Below, piece after piece: positions 1 through 56,793 of a DNA stretch of 64,000 bases. Each line of letters opens with the position of its first letter. Position 1 is the first letter of the stretch. Below the pieces are notes generated by a model, which was given only the letters and a program-made list of their open reading frames with translations, was not told where the DNA came from and ran no database searches. This stretch comes from Colius striatus. Lineage: Eukaryota; Chordata; Aves; Coliiformes; Coliidae. The translations under genes and the position numbers were made by a program. The stretch lies in assembly GCF_028858725.1 (NCBI RefSeq), contig NC_084763.1:55699152-55763151 (forward strand). Direction: 5' to 3'.

Positions 1-734
1 CGTGTGACATGATGGAAGATGTTGCCAGTAGATTGCATTAGAGTCCCCAGATTGTAGAAGAGGTTGAAAAGGAGATTTAATTGTAGAGTGCTAGTAGTCT
101 TCATCATACAAATATCTGTAATGTGGATAAGAGGTCTAAGATAATCTTCTATACATTAAATAGCACATGTATGGAGAATGAAATGTTAGCTTACAGTCTG
201 TTCCCTCACATGCCCACATTTGTTTTTGTAAAGCTGTTTGGAAAAGTGTTTCTGAGGTTCAAAGTGAAAGTTCTAGTAGATGTAATAGATGATATTCTCA
301 TTAGGAAACCCACCATTTTTCTTCTTCTCTGATTGTTCAATTTATCTCTGTCTTTTAAGTCCTCCTCCATGCACAGGCACAGCTCCAGAGGATGAGAGCA
401 GTCCTCAGTACCTTCTCCTTCACCACCCTTTTCCCTGTGCCCACAGGGGCTCTGTTGTTCCTTCCCCAAGCCACTGCACACCGTGTCCCACCTTCTCTTT
501 TGCTCCTCACACATGCTGCCCTGCCAGTGTGTCTGCTTGGCACTACCTCTTTCCTCACAGCCTTGAGAGTGTTGACTGTTGTCTTGATTTTTGTTTATTC
601 CTTTATACAATGTCTGCAATTAATTGCCAATAGTATTATTGTGATTGTTTGTTGACTGTGTTCTTTAAGTAGCACACCAGAATCATCATCATTATTATTA
701 GCCAGCACTGTGTTAGGTTGTGTCATCAGAGTTT

Positions 735-927
735 CTTCTATTCCTTATTACCTTCTATTCCTTATTAACCTTCTATTCCTTATTAACCTTCTATTCCTTA
801 TTAACCTTCTATTCCTTATTAACCTTCTATTCCTTATTAACCTTCTATTCCTTATTACCTTCTATTCCTTATTACCTTCTATTCCTTATTACCTTCTATT
901 CCTTATTACCTTCTATTCCTTATTACC
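735..927. repeat. Minisatellite, 17/18-bp unit, 11 copies
   Basis: Unit CCTTCTATTCCTTATTA, with an extra A in a central block of five 18-bp copies and 17-bp copies on both sides. Copies are otherwise identical. The 18-bp block keeps frame and so creates spurious long ORFs. Confidence 0.95.
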
Positions 928-1277
928 TTATTCTCTAGCCTGAGGAGAACTTTGTTGATGTCAAGGTTTTCCTCTTACCTTTAAAGGAGTCTGTATGTAA
1001 GCTAAGATTTCCACTCAGTACTGCATTAGGAATAAACTGGATGTATCATCAGCTTCAACATTGATGCTAGGGGAAAAAAATAAGTAATAGGGCTTGCTCA
1101 ATATCAGTGATAGTAAAAGCACACACTGGCAGAGCATTTGACTTCATCATTTTTGTTTCTCACAGTCTGTATTGAGACACACTGAGCTGTGGCATGACCT
1201 TAGACCACACTATGTTATTAAAGTTGTTGCTTTTCAAGTAATGTCCTTTTGAGGTCATTTGAAAGATGTGTGGATGT

Positions 1278-1375
1278 GGCACCTAGGGACATGGTTTAGT
1301 GGGACATCAGTTTAAAGTTTATGGTTGGAATTGATGCTGCTCAAGGTCCTTTCCAACCTAAATTGTTCTGTGAGT
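1278..1375 (+). mobile_element. CR1-type LINE 3' end fragment
   Basis: ctagggacatggtttagtgg, then ggttggaattgatg and aaggtcctttccaacctaaa...ttctgtgagtc, the familiar avian CR1 3' tail in forward orientation, diverged. Confidence 0.7.
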
Positions 1376-3016
1376 CTTTGTTACACTTTTTCACGCTCAT
1401 ATGCTCCCATCTGCGTTTCCCATGAGTTTGCTGGTCATATACCTGTGCTGGAAATATTCCATATTCCTCTGGCTAGAAATGTGCCCTGCCTGACTTCATC
1501 CAGCTTGTGAATTATAGTGCAGTGTTAATGTGTGCTGATGTGTTAATGTTAATGGCTGCATCGTTCTGCTCTGCAGATGACTGACTTCTGATGGTGGGTA
1601 AAATGATCACATTTGCTGGTGAAGTTATCTGAGACCCTTATATGCATACTGTGAATTATTATTTTATTGATTGAAAAGCTATGTTTTTACCACTTTCATT
1701 AATCATGCTGTAAAACCTAAAATGACAGGTTGAGAGACAGTTGTTTTGCACTAGAACATAGGCAATACTGGTTTGTCTTATCAGTAACTGGCCACTCCTG
1801 CTTAAGTTTAGGACTTATTCCTGATAATATTTGTCAGATGGGCAATTCAGCTTCCTGTTGTACAGCTTTGCTGATATGACTCTGCCATCAAATTACTATG
1901 AGCATTGTTTTTAATCTTGTTTGAACCCTATGCAGAAATTGCACAGTTAATGTATAGCAAGTGAGAGGTGGAGCTCTGAGAAACTCCACCAGTGAAACTG
2001 AACTTTATCACACAACCAAAACTGGTGTACAAATGTATGTGAGCTGCAAGTTCCACAATTCACACAGCTCCTGTGTGCTCTGCAGTAAAATCACCCTGAA
2101 ATACTGAAAGTAGCTTTCAGTTTCTGAAGACTAAAAAGATGTCCAAAGCTGCAGAAAGCAGAAAAGACAAAATATTTAAGGGAAAAAGACTTATTACAAA
2201 ATATGCAAGTGCAAACATTGAATTCAAATGCCTCAAAAGAAAAATCTTCTTGGGGTTATGTGAATGGTAAATGTATTTATACAAGATAAGGAAAGAGATT
2301 TCTGTTGTAAAGGGAAAAGTGAGGCAAGGACTATGGAACTAAAAGATGGAAATATTGAATATTTAAAAGGATGAGAGCAAGTATTGCCCTCTGCTTGGTT
2401 TATAATGTGTTCCTTTCCATGAGCAGCTAGTAATAGATTTGGTGAAAGAGATTTGATGAAAGAAGAAACCACTTGGTGCTTGTGATTAGAAGTTTAAGAA
2501 ATCAAAAGACACAGAGGGAGGATTAGCAGGGGGAAATATTGTATTGATAGTGAGCATTGCCAAAACCTCAAAAGGTTTCTCCTGTAATCATATGTAATCA
2601 TCTTAAAGCACTAATTCTACCTTCCATGCTCTTCTCATTAATTTAGGTAGCTATTGTGAGAGCTGTATGGTTGTCTGCTGAATCCCCCAAAAATGTGACT
2701 CACTCCATGGAAGTGCTGTGCTAATAATATTCCATTCCCAGTGTTGGTGAAGTTTGACAAGGAACATCTGCTGTTTGACACCCACTGATCATCTGTTTCA
2801 GCAGACCCAGATTACTAGTAGAGTTTTTAATAACAACCCTGTAACGTTGCCTCGTTTCTAGTTGGAAACTAGAGTTTAGTTATAAGAGTTGTTTAGAGTA
2901 AAAGAGTTGTTATACAGAAGAATGCCATGCTACTGTCATGCAGCATCAGGCTTACTAATTGTTGGGCTATTATTCTTGTTAAATGTTCAATCTATTGGCC
3001 TGTGCTTTCTGCTTAG

Positions 3017-48243
<45,227 letters not shown>

Positions 48244-48577
48244 CCACACTGTTTTCCTGGGGTGACATCAGAACTGTTTACTTCGACTTTTATAGGAACT
48301 CAGCACCACTGAGTCATTGCACATTCATCTGCTCGTCAGACAACTCAAAAGATCAAGAGAGACGCCCGTGATCGCAGTGAGAGCTTCCTTTCATCCAGAA
48401 GGGAAGGAAAAAGCAGTCTTTTTTTTTTCCCTCTTTCTTTTTTTTGTTGATTAGTATTTTGCAGAATTGATGAACAACCAAAATGGTTAATTAATGGGAT
48501 AATTAGCCCGGCCGTGCCAAGGCTGTCCTGCATGATGCCAGATACACTTCCCTAGAGTCCCAGCTGCTGTCCCACGT

Positions 48578-48750
48578 AAGAGAGGTTTTCCTCTGGGCTG
48601 TTGCAGCCCTGAGACAGAGCAGAGTGGAGCTGGGAGGAGAGGTTTTCCTCTGGTCTGTTGCAGCCCTGAGACAGAGCAGAGTGGAGCTGGGAAGAGAGGT
48701 TTTCCTCTGGTCTGTTGCAGCCCCGAGGCAGAGTGGAGCCGGGAACTGCC
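48578..48750. repeat. 57-bp minisatellite, about three copies
   Basis: Unit includes aggttttcctctggtctgtt and gagacagagcagagtggagc; spacing of the aggtttt word is exactly 57 bp twice, and the third copy has a deletion. Lies in the predicted ADAM22 3' UTR. The period is 19 codons, so all frames stay open and overlapping minus-strand ORFs appear. Confidence 0.93.
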
Positions 48751-51700
48751 GGAGAGCCCCGCCGGTGTAAACTTGTACGCTGTGTGCATGAACCTTGTGT
48801 TCTTTCCTTTTCACATGTAAGGGGTAAACAACATACTGTAGTAGAAACTAGCATGCAGGAATAAGAAATACAGGATTTTCTTTTGGTGACAGCTTTTGAA
48901 AGGCAACTATTTGACACAAATGTCAAACAAGGGTTATATCTTCTTCTTTTTTTTACCTTACGTGTTTATAATCTCAGTATCCAGACTGTATATATGTAAA
49001 CATTTGATAATGTCAGGAATAGCTGTTATACATAAGTGTATTTTGCCAAATGCCTAAAGAAACAGTCACAACTAACATCATCACACTTCAGATTTTCTAC
49101 TATGACAAGCAGGCATCTTTGGACATACAGAAAGGACGGTACTGTAAACCCGTGTCTCAGAAACTGGTGTTGACCAAAATCTCTGCTGTCCTTTCAGTGT
49201 CTTGACAATCTCAATTGTATGGTAAGACTGCAGAAACCAGTACAGCAGCACATTGTCTTAAATCCATGACTAGAGGAACCAGCCAAAATCCATTGTTAAG
49301 TGAGGTGACAAGTGTATCCTATCGCAGGTGTAATCAAGGATGATGCAGCAGGCAACAGAGAGCCTTTAGGTGAAGTACAGTCCCAGCTTCCTGGACATTT
49401 GGGAATACCTCTAAGTAACCAATTCAAGATGTGGTGATGTGAAGTCCTTCTGGTGAGAGTTGCTGTGTATTTTTGATAGAGCATTTCAGACACTGTCTTA
49501 GTTGGCAAGGTGTAGCTGGTGAGAAGCATAATGATTCCACTGCTGACTAACGGTGCTGGGCAAGAGGCCAGTTTCATTGCTTGTCTTTTATCTGTTACTG
49601 GAATCGCCCTTGCTGTGTGCTTGAATGCTGTGCTTGCTGCCCTTGACAACTTTTTGGAGGCATTAAACTGAGTATAAGTGAGTTTAGCCTAAAATATTGG
49701 GGTGCAGGAGAGCAAACCCTTTCCCATGGAGATGTTAATCTTGTGTCTAAGCGGGCGGTTGGATTTCTAACACCTGAGACTTCTAAAGGTTGTTGTAAAA
49801 CAAATGTCTTCTGACTGCAAATTTTCACTCAGTGAGAAACTGGACCATATTAAATCAGTTTCCAATTCTCCAGCTTTCCAAAATGGATTAATCCTTAGCT
49901 TCAGGCAGTACCACTGCAGAATGAAACACCTGGTTCTGCGTGGTGCAGAACACCTCCCCCGAGGGCCGGTGATCCATCCGATATTACGGTAACGGGAACA
50001 TCTGTGGTGTTTCTCAATCTTCTACCTCTTTCCTTATTTCCTTTAAGAAGTGAAGCCAACATTGCAGCCATTTAATATATTTTTTTAACTTTTGAATCTC
50101 TGGGTAAAGTCAGATGTATGTAAGATTAAGTGAAGAAATGTTTCAAGGCGTCAGCGACTGTAAAGTATGTGAGATTTATAGAAGCACTATATTTTATCAT
50201 TAGGCTATATATGCTGGATTATGACAAAATATTGGCCTTGGGTGTTCACTTTCCTTCACAGCTGATGGGTTCTGGTAAGTATTTTGCAGAAAGACAAATA
50301 TGAGTGAGCACAAGTGGCTATAGACAGCATCTGGAAGGAGCCAGTGGCTTGGAATTGCTTTAGGAACAGGTTCTGTGCTTTTGTGAAGAGGAAACACCCG
50401 CTGGCACTGAAGAGTATTTTTGCAAACGTTTGAGTGTAGGTAACTGAATTAAAGAGAGTTGGTAGTGTGTAGCTCATGAAATTAGGGTCTGAGGCATAGG
50501 CAGAGGACATCAATATGCCTTTGATTTCACTGGACTTTGAGCAGGGCCCTCAAGGAGTTCACCCACGTTAGGACATCGTGCTAAGCCGATAGCCCCCGTG
50601 TTACCCTCTCACCTGGAAGCTGGTTTTCCCTCCCTTATTAGCATCCTGTCTTTAGTAACTGGACTGTTCATCACATGCCTTTGGTGGTATTTTGTTTGGA
50701 TACAAAGTGGCATGTAATGTTAATAATCCTGTGAGATTGGTGTGCATATTTCACGTGTCTCTTCCCTTTTGCATTCTGCGTTACCATGCAGCAGCAAGGT
50801 TTGGGGGACAGACAGGCTGGCTCTTTGTGTAACGTTCACAGCATCTTGTTTTGCAAACAAGTGGCTCTCCTGACTGTATTTTCAATGTAGTATGTCCCTT
50901 CAGCTTCTCTGTTTTGGTGTGATTAATTTGTGGGCAGTGATGTGTACAGTGGAACGTTAGCAGTCGCTTTCACGTTAGGTAGTGACTGCAAGCCTAGGCA
51001 TGAGCACTAATAACTAATAAATACTGACTTTCACTTTGGTCTAAGGTGAGAACATTTGTAGGATCTGGGTGATTGGAAAAGTTTTCTGCAGAGAATTCTG
51101 GATCAGGTCAGTAACTCAGAGACCTTGTTGCTGCAGAAGTTGTTGGCTTACAGTCAGTGGCTTCCTACTTTTACAGCGTAGCGTGTTGGGAAGCTGCCAG
51201 CTTAATAACCTTGCAGCTTGCAAATGTTTTCATCCCGTCATTAGTTACACTGGCAATAGCAATACAACATTGCTGCATAATACCTCATCCAGTCTAAAGC
51301 AGAGGACTTGTACTGTCAGTAAGTCAGCTCAGTCATTTCGACTCATTGAAATGCTTTATGCTTTAATTTTGGGCTTATTTCCACTTTAATTAATTAACTA
51401 GTTATTTGCAGTTATGCTGTAGATGCCTGTTGAATTGGGGAAGTGATCAGGTCTTCTCAAATAGAAGTAGTTGTTCATAGGACCCACAGGATGAGCTGTA
51501 CTTAGTGTATTTCAAAAGGGGAGAAGAATCTTGTGTCGCTTAAAATCAAACTAATGTGACTGACTGATGGAGAGTGGAAAACAGAGATTGTATCCACACA
51601 GTGCTGCTGCACAGTGATGCCACAGTTTTAACAGGTAAAAAATGTACCTGCTGATAATGGGTTTGTTGATGTAAGAACTTCAGTAACCCATTCTGCAGAC

Positions 51701-52552
51701 TTTGGGTAAATCTATGTGGGCGATATACCAGAAAGGATAGTGATTGGTATCTTACATATAGTTTTGTTGTATTTCAATAAGAGTTTTAAGGAGGTTGTTA
51801 ATTTATCCTTGCTTAAGTTGTGGACTTAAGTCACTGCTTGCCAGTTGTCTGAGGTGTGACTTGCCTTTGAAGGTATCTACTTCCAAATGATTGGAGAGTT
51901 GCTGATTTATGAGATGCTGAACCTGCCAAGCTGATGTGCTCGTAATTATGATTGTGCTAATGAACAAATGGGCCTTGTACTGAGCTATAGCCTAAATTAA
52001 AGTCAGAAAGAAACTGTATCAAGAGCTAGTGTGCTGAAGTCCTCTCTCCAGAATACTTGTTGCTAGTTTTCAAGGAACTGAGTGGTCTTTTCAACACCAA
52101 TGTGACAACCATTGTCAAAAGCAGAGCTAAGAACAGGCATGCACAGTTACAGGCATGCAGATACTACATGTTCTGACCAAATTTACAGCCATTTCATTAA
52201 TTAATTAGTAGAATAGTATGCAACTTGAAAGAATGGTGAGCCTCCATAGTCCTGTGGGATTGCAAGTTAGCTGTTAAGACTTGCTCTGCCGTTGAATCTC
52301 AGACCTACCTGTTGTGAGCAGAATTATCACACTCCAGTGTAAAACTCAGACAGCTTCTGTGCCCCTCCACCCTCTTTATACTCCTGCTGAAAAGCATTTC
52401 CCTGAATGATAATTACATCCACAAACAGCCTCTTGCTTTAGTTGGCCAAGATCAAAAGCTGCTCAGTCAGTCCCCTTTCCATGCAGTCTCCTGGGTAAGG
52501 CCCTTCCCGTGCTGTTAATACCTCTCTTGCTGCAGCCTGGGTGATGCTGGTG

Positions 52553-53101
52553 TGCTGCTTTTGCCTAGGAGAGTTTATTTTCTTCGTGGTAGCTGGTATG
52601 GGGCTGGCTGTGTTTTGGATTTGTGCCAGAAACACTGTTGGTAGTACAGGGGTGTGTTTGTCATTGCTGAGCAGTGCTTACACTCAAGGCCTTTTCTGCT
52701 TCTGCCTACCAGCAAGAGGGCTGAGGGTGCACAAGAGGTTGGGAAGGAGCATGGCCATGACAGCTGAGCCAAACTAACCAAAGGGCCATTCCACACCATT
52801 GGACATGATGCTCAGCAATAAAACTAGGGGGAAAGGTAGCGAGGGGGCTGCTTCTCACTGGCTGGGCATTGGTTGGTTGGTGTGAGCAACTGTTTCCATT
52901 TGCATCACTTGTCATTCTTAAGTTGGCATTGTTTCCATTTCCATTACAAGTTATTATTTTTAAATTCCAATTATTAAACTGTTCTTTCTCTCAGCCCATG
53001 AGTTTTCTCACTTTTACCCCTCCACCTCTCTTCCCCACCCCATGGGAGGACAGTCAGCGAGCAGCTGGGTGCTGCTTAGTCGAAGGGCTCAAACCATGAC
53101 A
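52553..53101 (+). mobile_element. Solo LTR of an avian endogenous retrovirus, about 549 bp
   Basis: tttattttcttcgtggtagc, gctgtgttttggattt, gctgagcagtgcttac and a terminal caaaccatgaca follow an LTR family common in birds, in forward orientation. CAATAAAAC at 52816 sits where relatives have the TATA box, so the promoter looks decayed. No clear target duplication and no internal genes. Confidence 0.82.
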
Positions 53102-55639
53102 ACTGCTAGAGCCATGCGGTGTCTTTGTCAGCCTCTAGCATTGCTGAAGGCTAAGCCTCTGAGGCTGGCAACCCAGAAGTTATGCTGTGTTTCACTTCAC
53201 TTGCCCTAGGTCTGAAGCTCATGCATTTCTTTCACTAAGCTATGTGACTGTATCATTAACAGACTGTTTGGGCAGCTGGTATCCACGACGTGAGTTAACT
53301 TACCTCGTTTTCAAAGAGCTTGAGCTTTCTGGTCTTTGAAGCCAGTTTTTTGCCCAGAATGGATTATCCTTAGGCTGTTGAGCTGATGACCTGCTCTTTG
53401 CATGGCTTCCAAACCATGTGACATCAGCAATATGGGATTTGCCTTTGATCAGATCTCCTGAAGACACATATGAGTAAACTGCACCCGTAAGTACAGCTCA
53501 TCACCCCGTGACTGCGGGGCAGGGTAACGTTCCTCTGCACACATAACTATTGCTCTGACAGGGCAGGAAAAGAGGGAGCAGTGAAACTGAGCATGTAGAC
53601 ATCACTGCAATACACACAGGACTCTTCAGTGTGATTTCAATAGGAAATTAAGTCATGCTTCCTATTGCCTAGATGAAAAAAAATTCATTACAATTTGAGC
53701 TATTTGCCAAGTCAGCTTATGAAAAATATTTGATGCATCGAGTGTGGATGGAGCTGTAAACTAAAGCTTTGGATGCAGCAGCTGGGACACCCAGCAGGAG
53801 GGATGCCCACAAGTTTTCTGCAGCTAATTAGAAGAGCACTGCACCAGTCAAGGGTAAGATGTTATCTCTGCCAAGTAACCAAAACAAGCGGTAAAAACGA
53901 GCTCAGAACACAGAAATGCGGTTGTCTGCCCACACCTGAGAACCTTTGTACCCCACTTCAAAACTGGCTCACCTAGCCAAGTCTAGCATCTCTTGTTCTC
54001 TAAATTCCAATCTACAGCAGTTCCAAAATCCCTTCAGCCAAGGCAGCTTTGGAGGGGTTATAAACTCGTGCAGTCAGTGAGAGGAGGTGGCTGGGAAAGG
54101 GAAGCACAAAGCACTTCTCCAAGGGAGAAGCAGAGGTGTCTTACGCTGTTTTTAATGACTACAGCATAAAGCAACAAGCTCATTATTTTCTGCTTCTGTA
54201 TTCCTCTGAATATAAAACCGAAATTTTGGTTGAAAAAGACAACCCCAACCTTAACATGAGGCCTTAAGACCTTACCTGTTCCAACTTCAGCATGGAGAAT
54301 CTATTTTTACAGCCACGCTAGAGACTCTGTATATAGGCCTGACTGACCTTGTAAGTATAGTGGTGCTAGCAGCTACTCATGCAATATTGTAAGGCTCTGT
54401 ACAACAGTAAATGCTGATTTCTTTTGATTCTTGGTACAAGGACTCCTGCTCACTGCCTGTGTAGAGACCCTGCATATTTTATGCTTGGAAATCCAATCCA
54501 GAACATAAGCAAACTGTGAATATATAACCTGACTTTTCTTTTCTTAAGGTAGATTACCATAGGTAGTGTTTTATAGAGAATACAGTACTTATTTTTATTG
54601 TTGCATAAATGCAAAAGTATTTTTTTCAGAATAGCAAAGCATTACAGTTTTTAACCTGCTGGAGGAGAAAAAAAGAACCCCACTATTTACAGTATGACCA
54701 GTTGTCTGAGCAAAGCTTTTGGGGTCGGCTACTACCAGTCGGCTCTGCCAGCTTCGTTTTGTGCTAATGTTTCACTTGGGCATTGCTGTTAAAAATGGAA
54801 GATTTAAAAGAAACCCCTAAAACTGGTATCTATTTTTTCACTTATCCTAGCCCTTGTTGGCAAAACATTTAGAGAGGCAAGGAGAATTGTGTTTCACTGC
54901 AGGGGTTGGGCTAGCATTGGTAAAACCAACCAAACTACATCCTATTGTTGTCTTTGCTAGTTTAAGAACCGTACCTGATGTAATAGAACCAGAAGATTTT
55001 GACACCACCACAATGAAGCATTGCAGTTTTACAACTTTCTAGCTTTGAGTGTGGTCTTTTTGTCATCAGCATTACAGGCATTGGGGCTGTTGAAGTGAAT
55101 GAATTTGGCTTTCACGTAGCTAAACAAAATGTTGCTTTTCTATCCAATCCAATCATTGTAATTTGGGGTTCTAAATTCCTGCTCACTTTTAATAACAGCA
55201 TCGTAGTATCTTCACTTCTATGAGAGTATTTAATACAAATGCCTGTGGTTTTCAATGTTACTAACATATTGTAACATCAGTAAAGTGACTTTCAATGATA
55301 AAGGCTGGTGTGTGTACTCTGTTCTCAGAACGCCTTACACTTAGCCCTTCTTTTATATAGGTCTCTGTCAAAAAGAGATGCATGCATGGGGGGAAAAAAG
55401 GTTAATTTAGGCTAATAATGCCACTTTTAATAGACTACACATCATCTTTCAAATTCCAGGGTTAAAACTGATGCTGTGAGCATCTCAATCTTTGTTTTAG
55501 GGTCCTACTGTTCTCAAGGCAAACCTAAAATGACTGGTCCTTAGGTGTGCAAGTCCAAGGACAACCTAGAAAGAAACATCTCCACTCTATGCCCAATTTT
55601 TTGCACAAAGGACAAGAGCCATCCCCCAACTTACTTCCT

Positions 55640-55679
55640 ACCAGATCAGCATTTTTCCCACCAGATCAGCATTTTTCCC
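55640..55679. repeat. 20-bp direct duplication
   Basis: accagatcagcatttttccc occurs twice back to back. Confidence 0.95.
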
Positions 55680-56766
55680 AGTGTGGCTTGTGGGAAGAAA
55701 AACCTCTTAATGCTGAGTCCTAGATGACCATTTCTCTAGAGCAGGTAGCTTGCTTGCATATTCAACTTGCCCACTGCATCTACAGTTTATGTTCAAGCAT
55801 AAGATGATGTATCCTATCAGTCCCTGTGAATCCTGTGGATTTCTGAAGTGAAAGAACAAAAAGCAATTGTTTCTTGGCAAAGCTAGAGTTTGCTCCTGGT
55901 TTTGGAGCAATTTGTTTTCCAGTTTGGTTAGTGTTTAAAAGTTCCCTGAAGAAAACTATAGGTTCACACTTTTTGTCCTCACACCATTTCACTGGTTGGT
56001 GTTAAAACACTAATTCAGTCTGGGGAAATGAATTGACAAAGACTTACGAGTGGTTGGTGTTGCTCCTCTTCTTTCATTGCTCCAGCCAACTGTTAATACC
56101 TCTCATTAAATAAAAAAGGGTTAAAGAAATGAAGTATGCACAGCAAGCTAAACACATTTTCAATCCAAGCTTTCATTTGTAGGTAGATAAATAGATAGAA
56201 CTGTACTTTACATGCAACCAAAGTCCATTGCTAAAGGGAAAGCTTATACATGAACTGACACAGCATAGTTTTGATATGGTTAAAAGTGTTTTATATAGTG
56301 ACACAAAGACAGCAAGAATCTGACTGGAACAAAAGCCCCTCCAGTGTAAAATGATCATGCCCAAAGCTCTTTCAGTTTGTACACGTGTCTTATGCTATCA
56401 GAGTCATGTATTGTCTTACATCATACACATGATAAAGACAGAAAAAGGAAAGTTCTCTCCAGGAACTGGTTTCAGTGAATCACATGAGAACAGAAAAGCT
56501 GCCTGCATCATTTGAGTTGTACTTAGTGAATTGCAAGTTAAGAAAATAAAACCGTCTTTTAATTAGTCCCAGGTTGGAAGTTAAAGACAACAGCACATAA
56601 GCATTCGATACTCATTGTCCAAAGTAAGAAAACACAAGTGTGTGAAGCGATGCCTTCATAAAATATGTGCTTTCCAATATTGAGATACACAGTCACAGGA
56701 AGGTTTGGCAAAGCAAAACAAACTGGAATGTTAATCACGGTCACCTGCTGCTTGCTTCCTTTTCAT

Positions 56767-56793
56767 TTAGATGCTCATAACACACTGTATGAA
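56767..56793 (-). CDS. SRI: SRI last coding exon (FIQCVMSI, stop)
   Basis: On the minus strand, acceptor ttttttcag then FIQCVMSI and TAA at 56769-56767. The 3' UTR continues to lower coordinates. Confidence 0.93.
   Translation of the reverse strand, partial: FIQCVMSI

Larger units (their letters stand above)
1..3016 (+). other. ADAM22 intron (partial)
   Basis: No exon recognised. Contains an 11-copy 17/18-bp minisatellite and a short CR1-type 3' end. The open frames here are low-complexity or chance. Confidence 0.8.
48244..56766. other. Intergenic interval with ADAM22 and SRI 3' UTRs
   Basis: Between two convergent stop codons. ADAM22 3' UTR runs right from 48244; candidate signals are ATTAAA near 49664 and 49847 and AATAAA at 51016. 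SRI 3' UTR runs left from 56766; candidate minus-strand signals are ATTAAA near 56558 and AATAAA at 54594-54599. Actual ends cannot be read from sequence. Also holds a minisatellite and a solo LTR. Confidence 0.7.

Noticed and set aside
735..927. CRISPR-like array
   Set aside because: Direct tandem repeats without spacers in a vertebrate intron.
710..943. Leu/Phe-rich repeat peptide
   Set aside because: Translation of the 17/18-bp minisatellite.
48487..48926. Overlapping minus-strand frames with 19-residue repeats as a repeat protein gene
   Set aside because: Explained by a 57-bp minisatellite whose period is divisible by three, in a 3' UTR.
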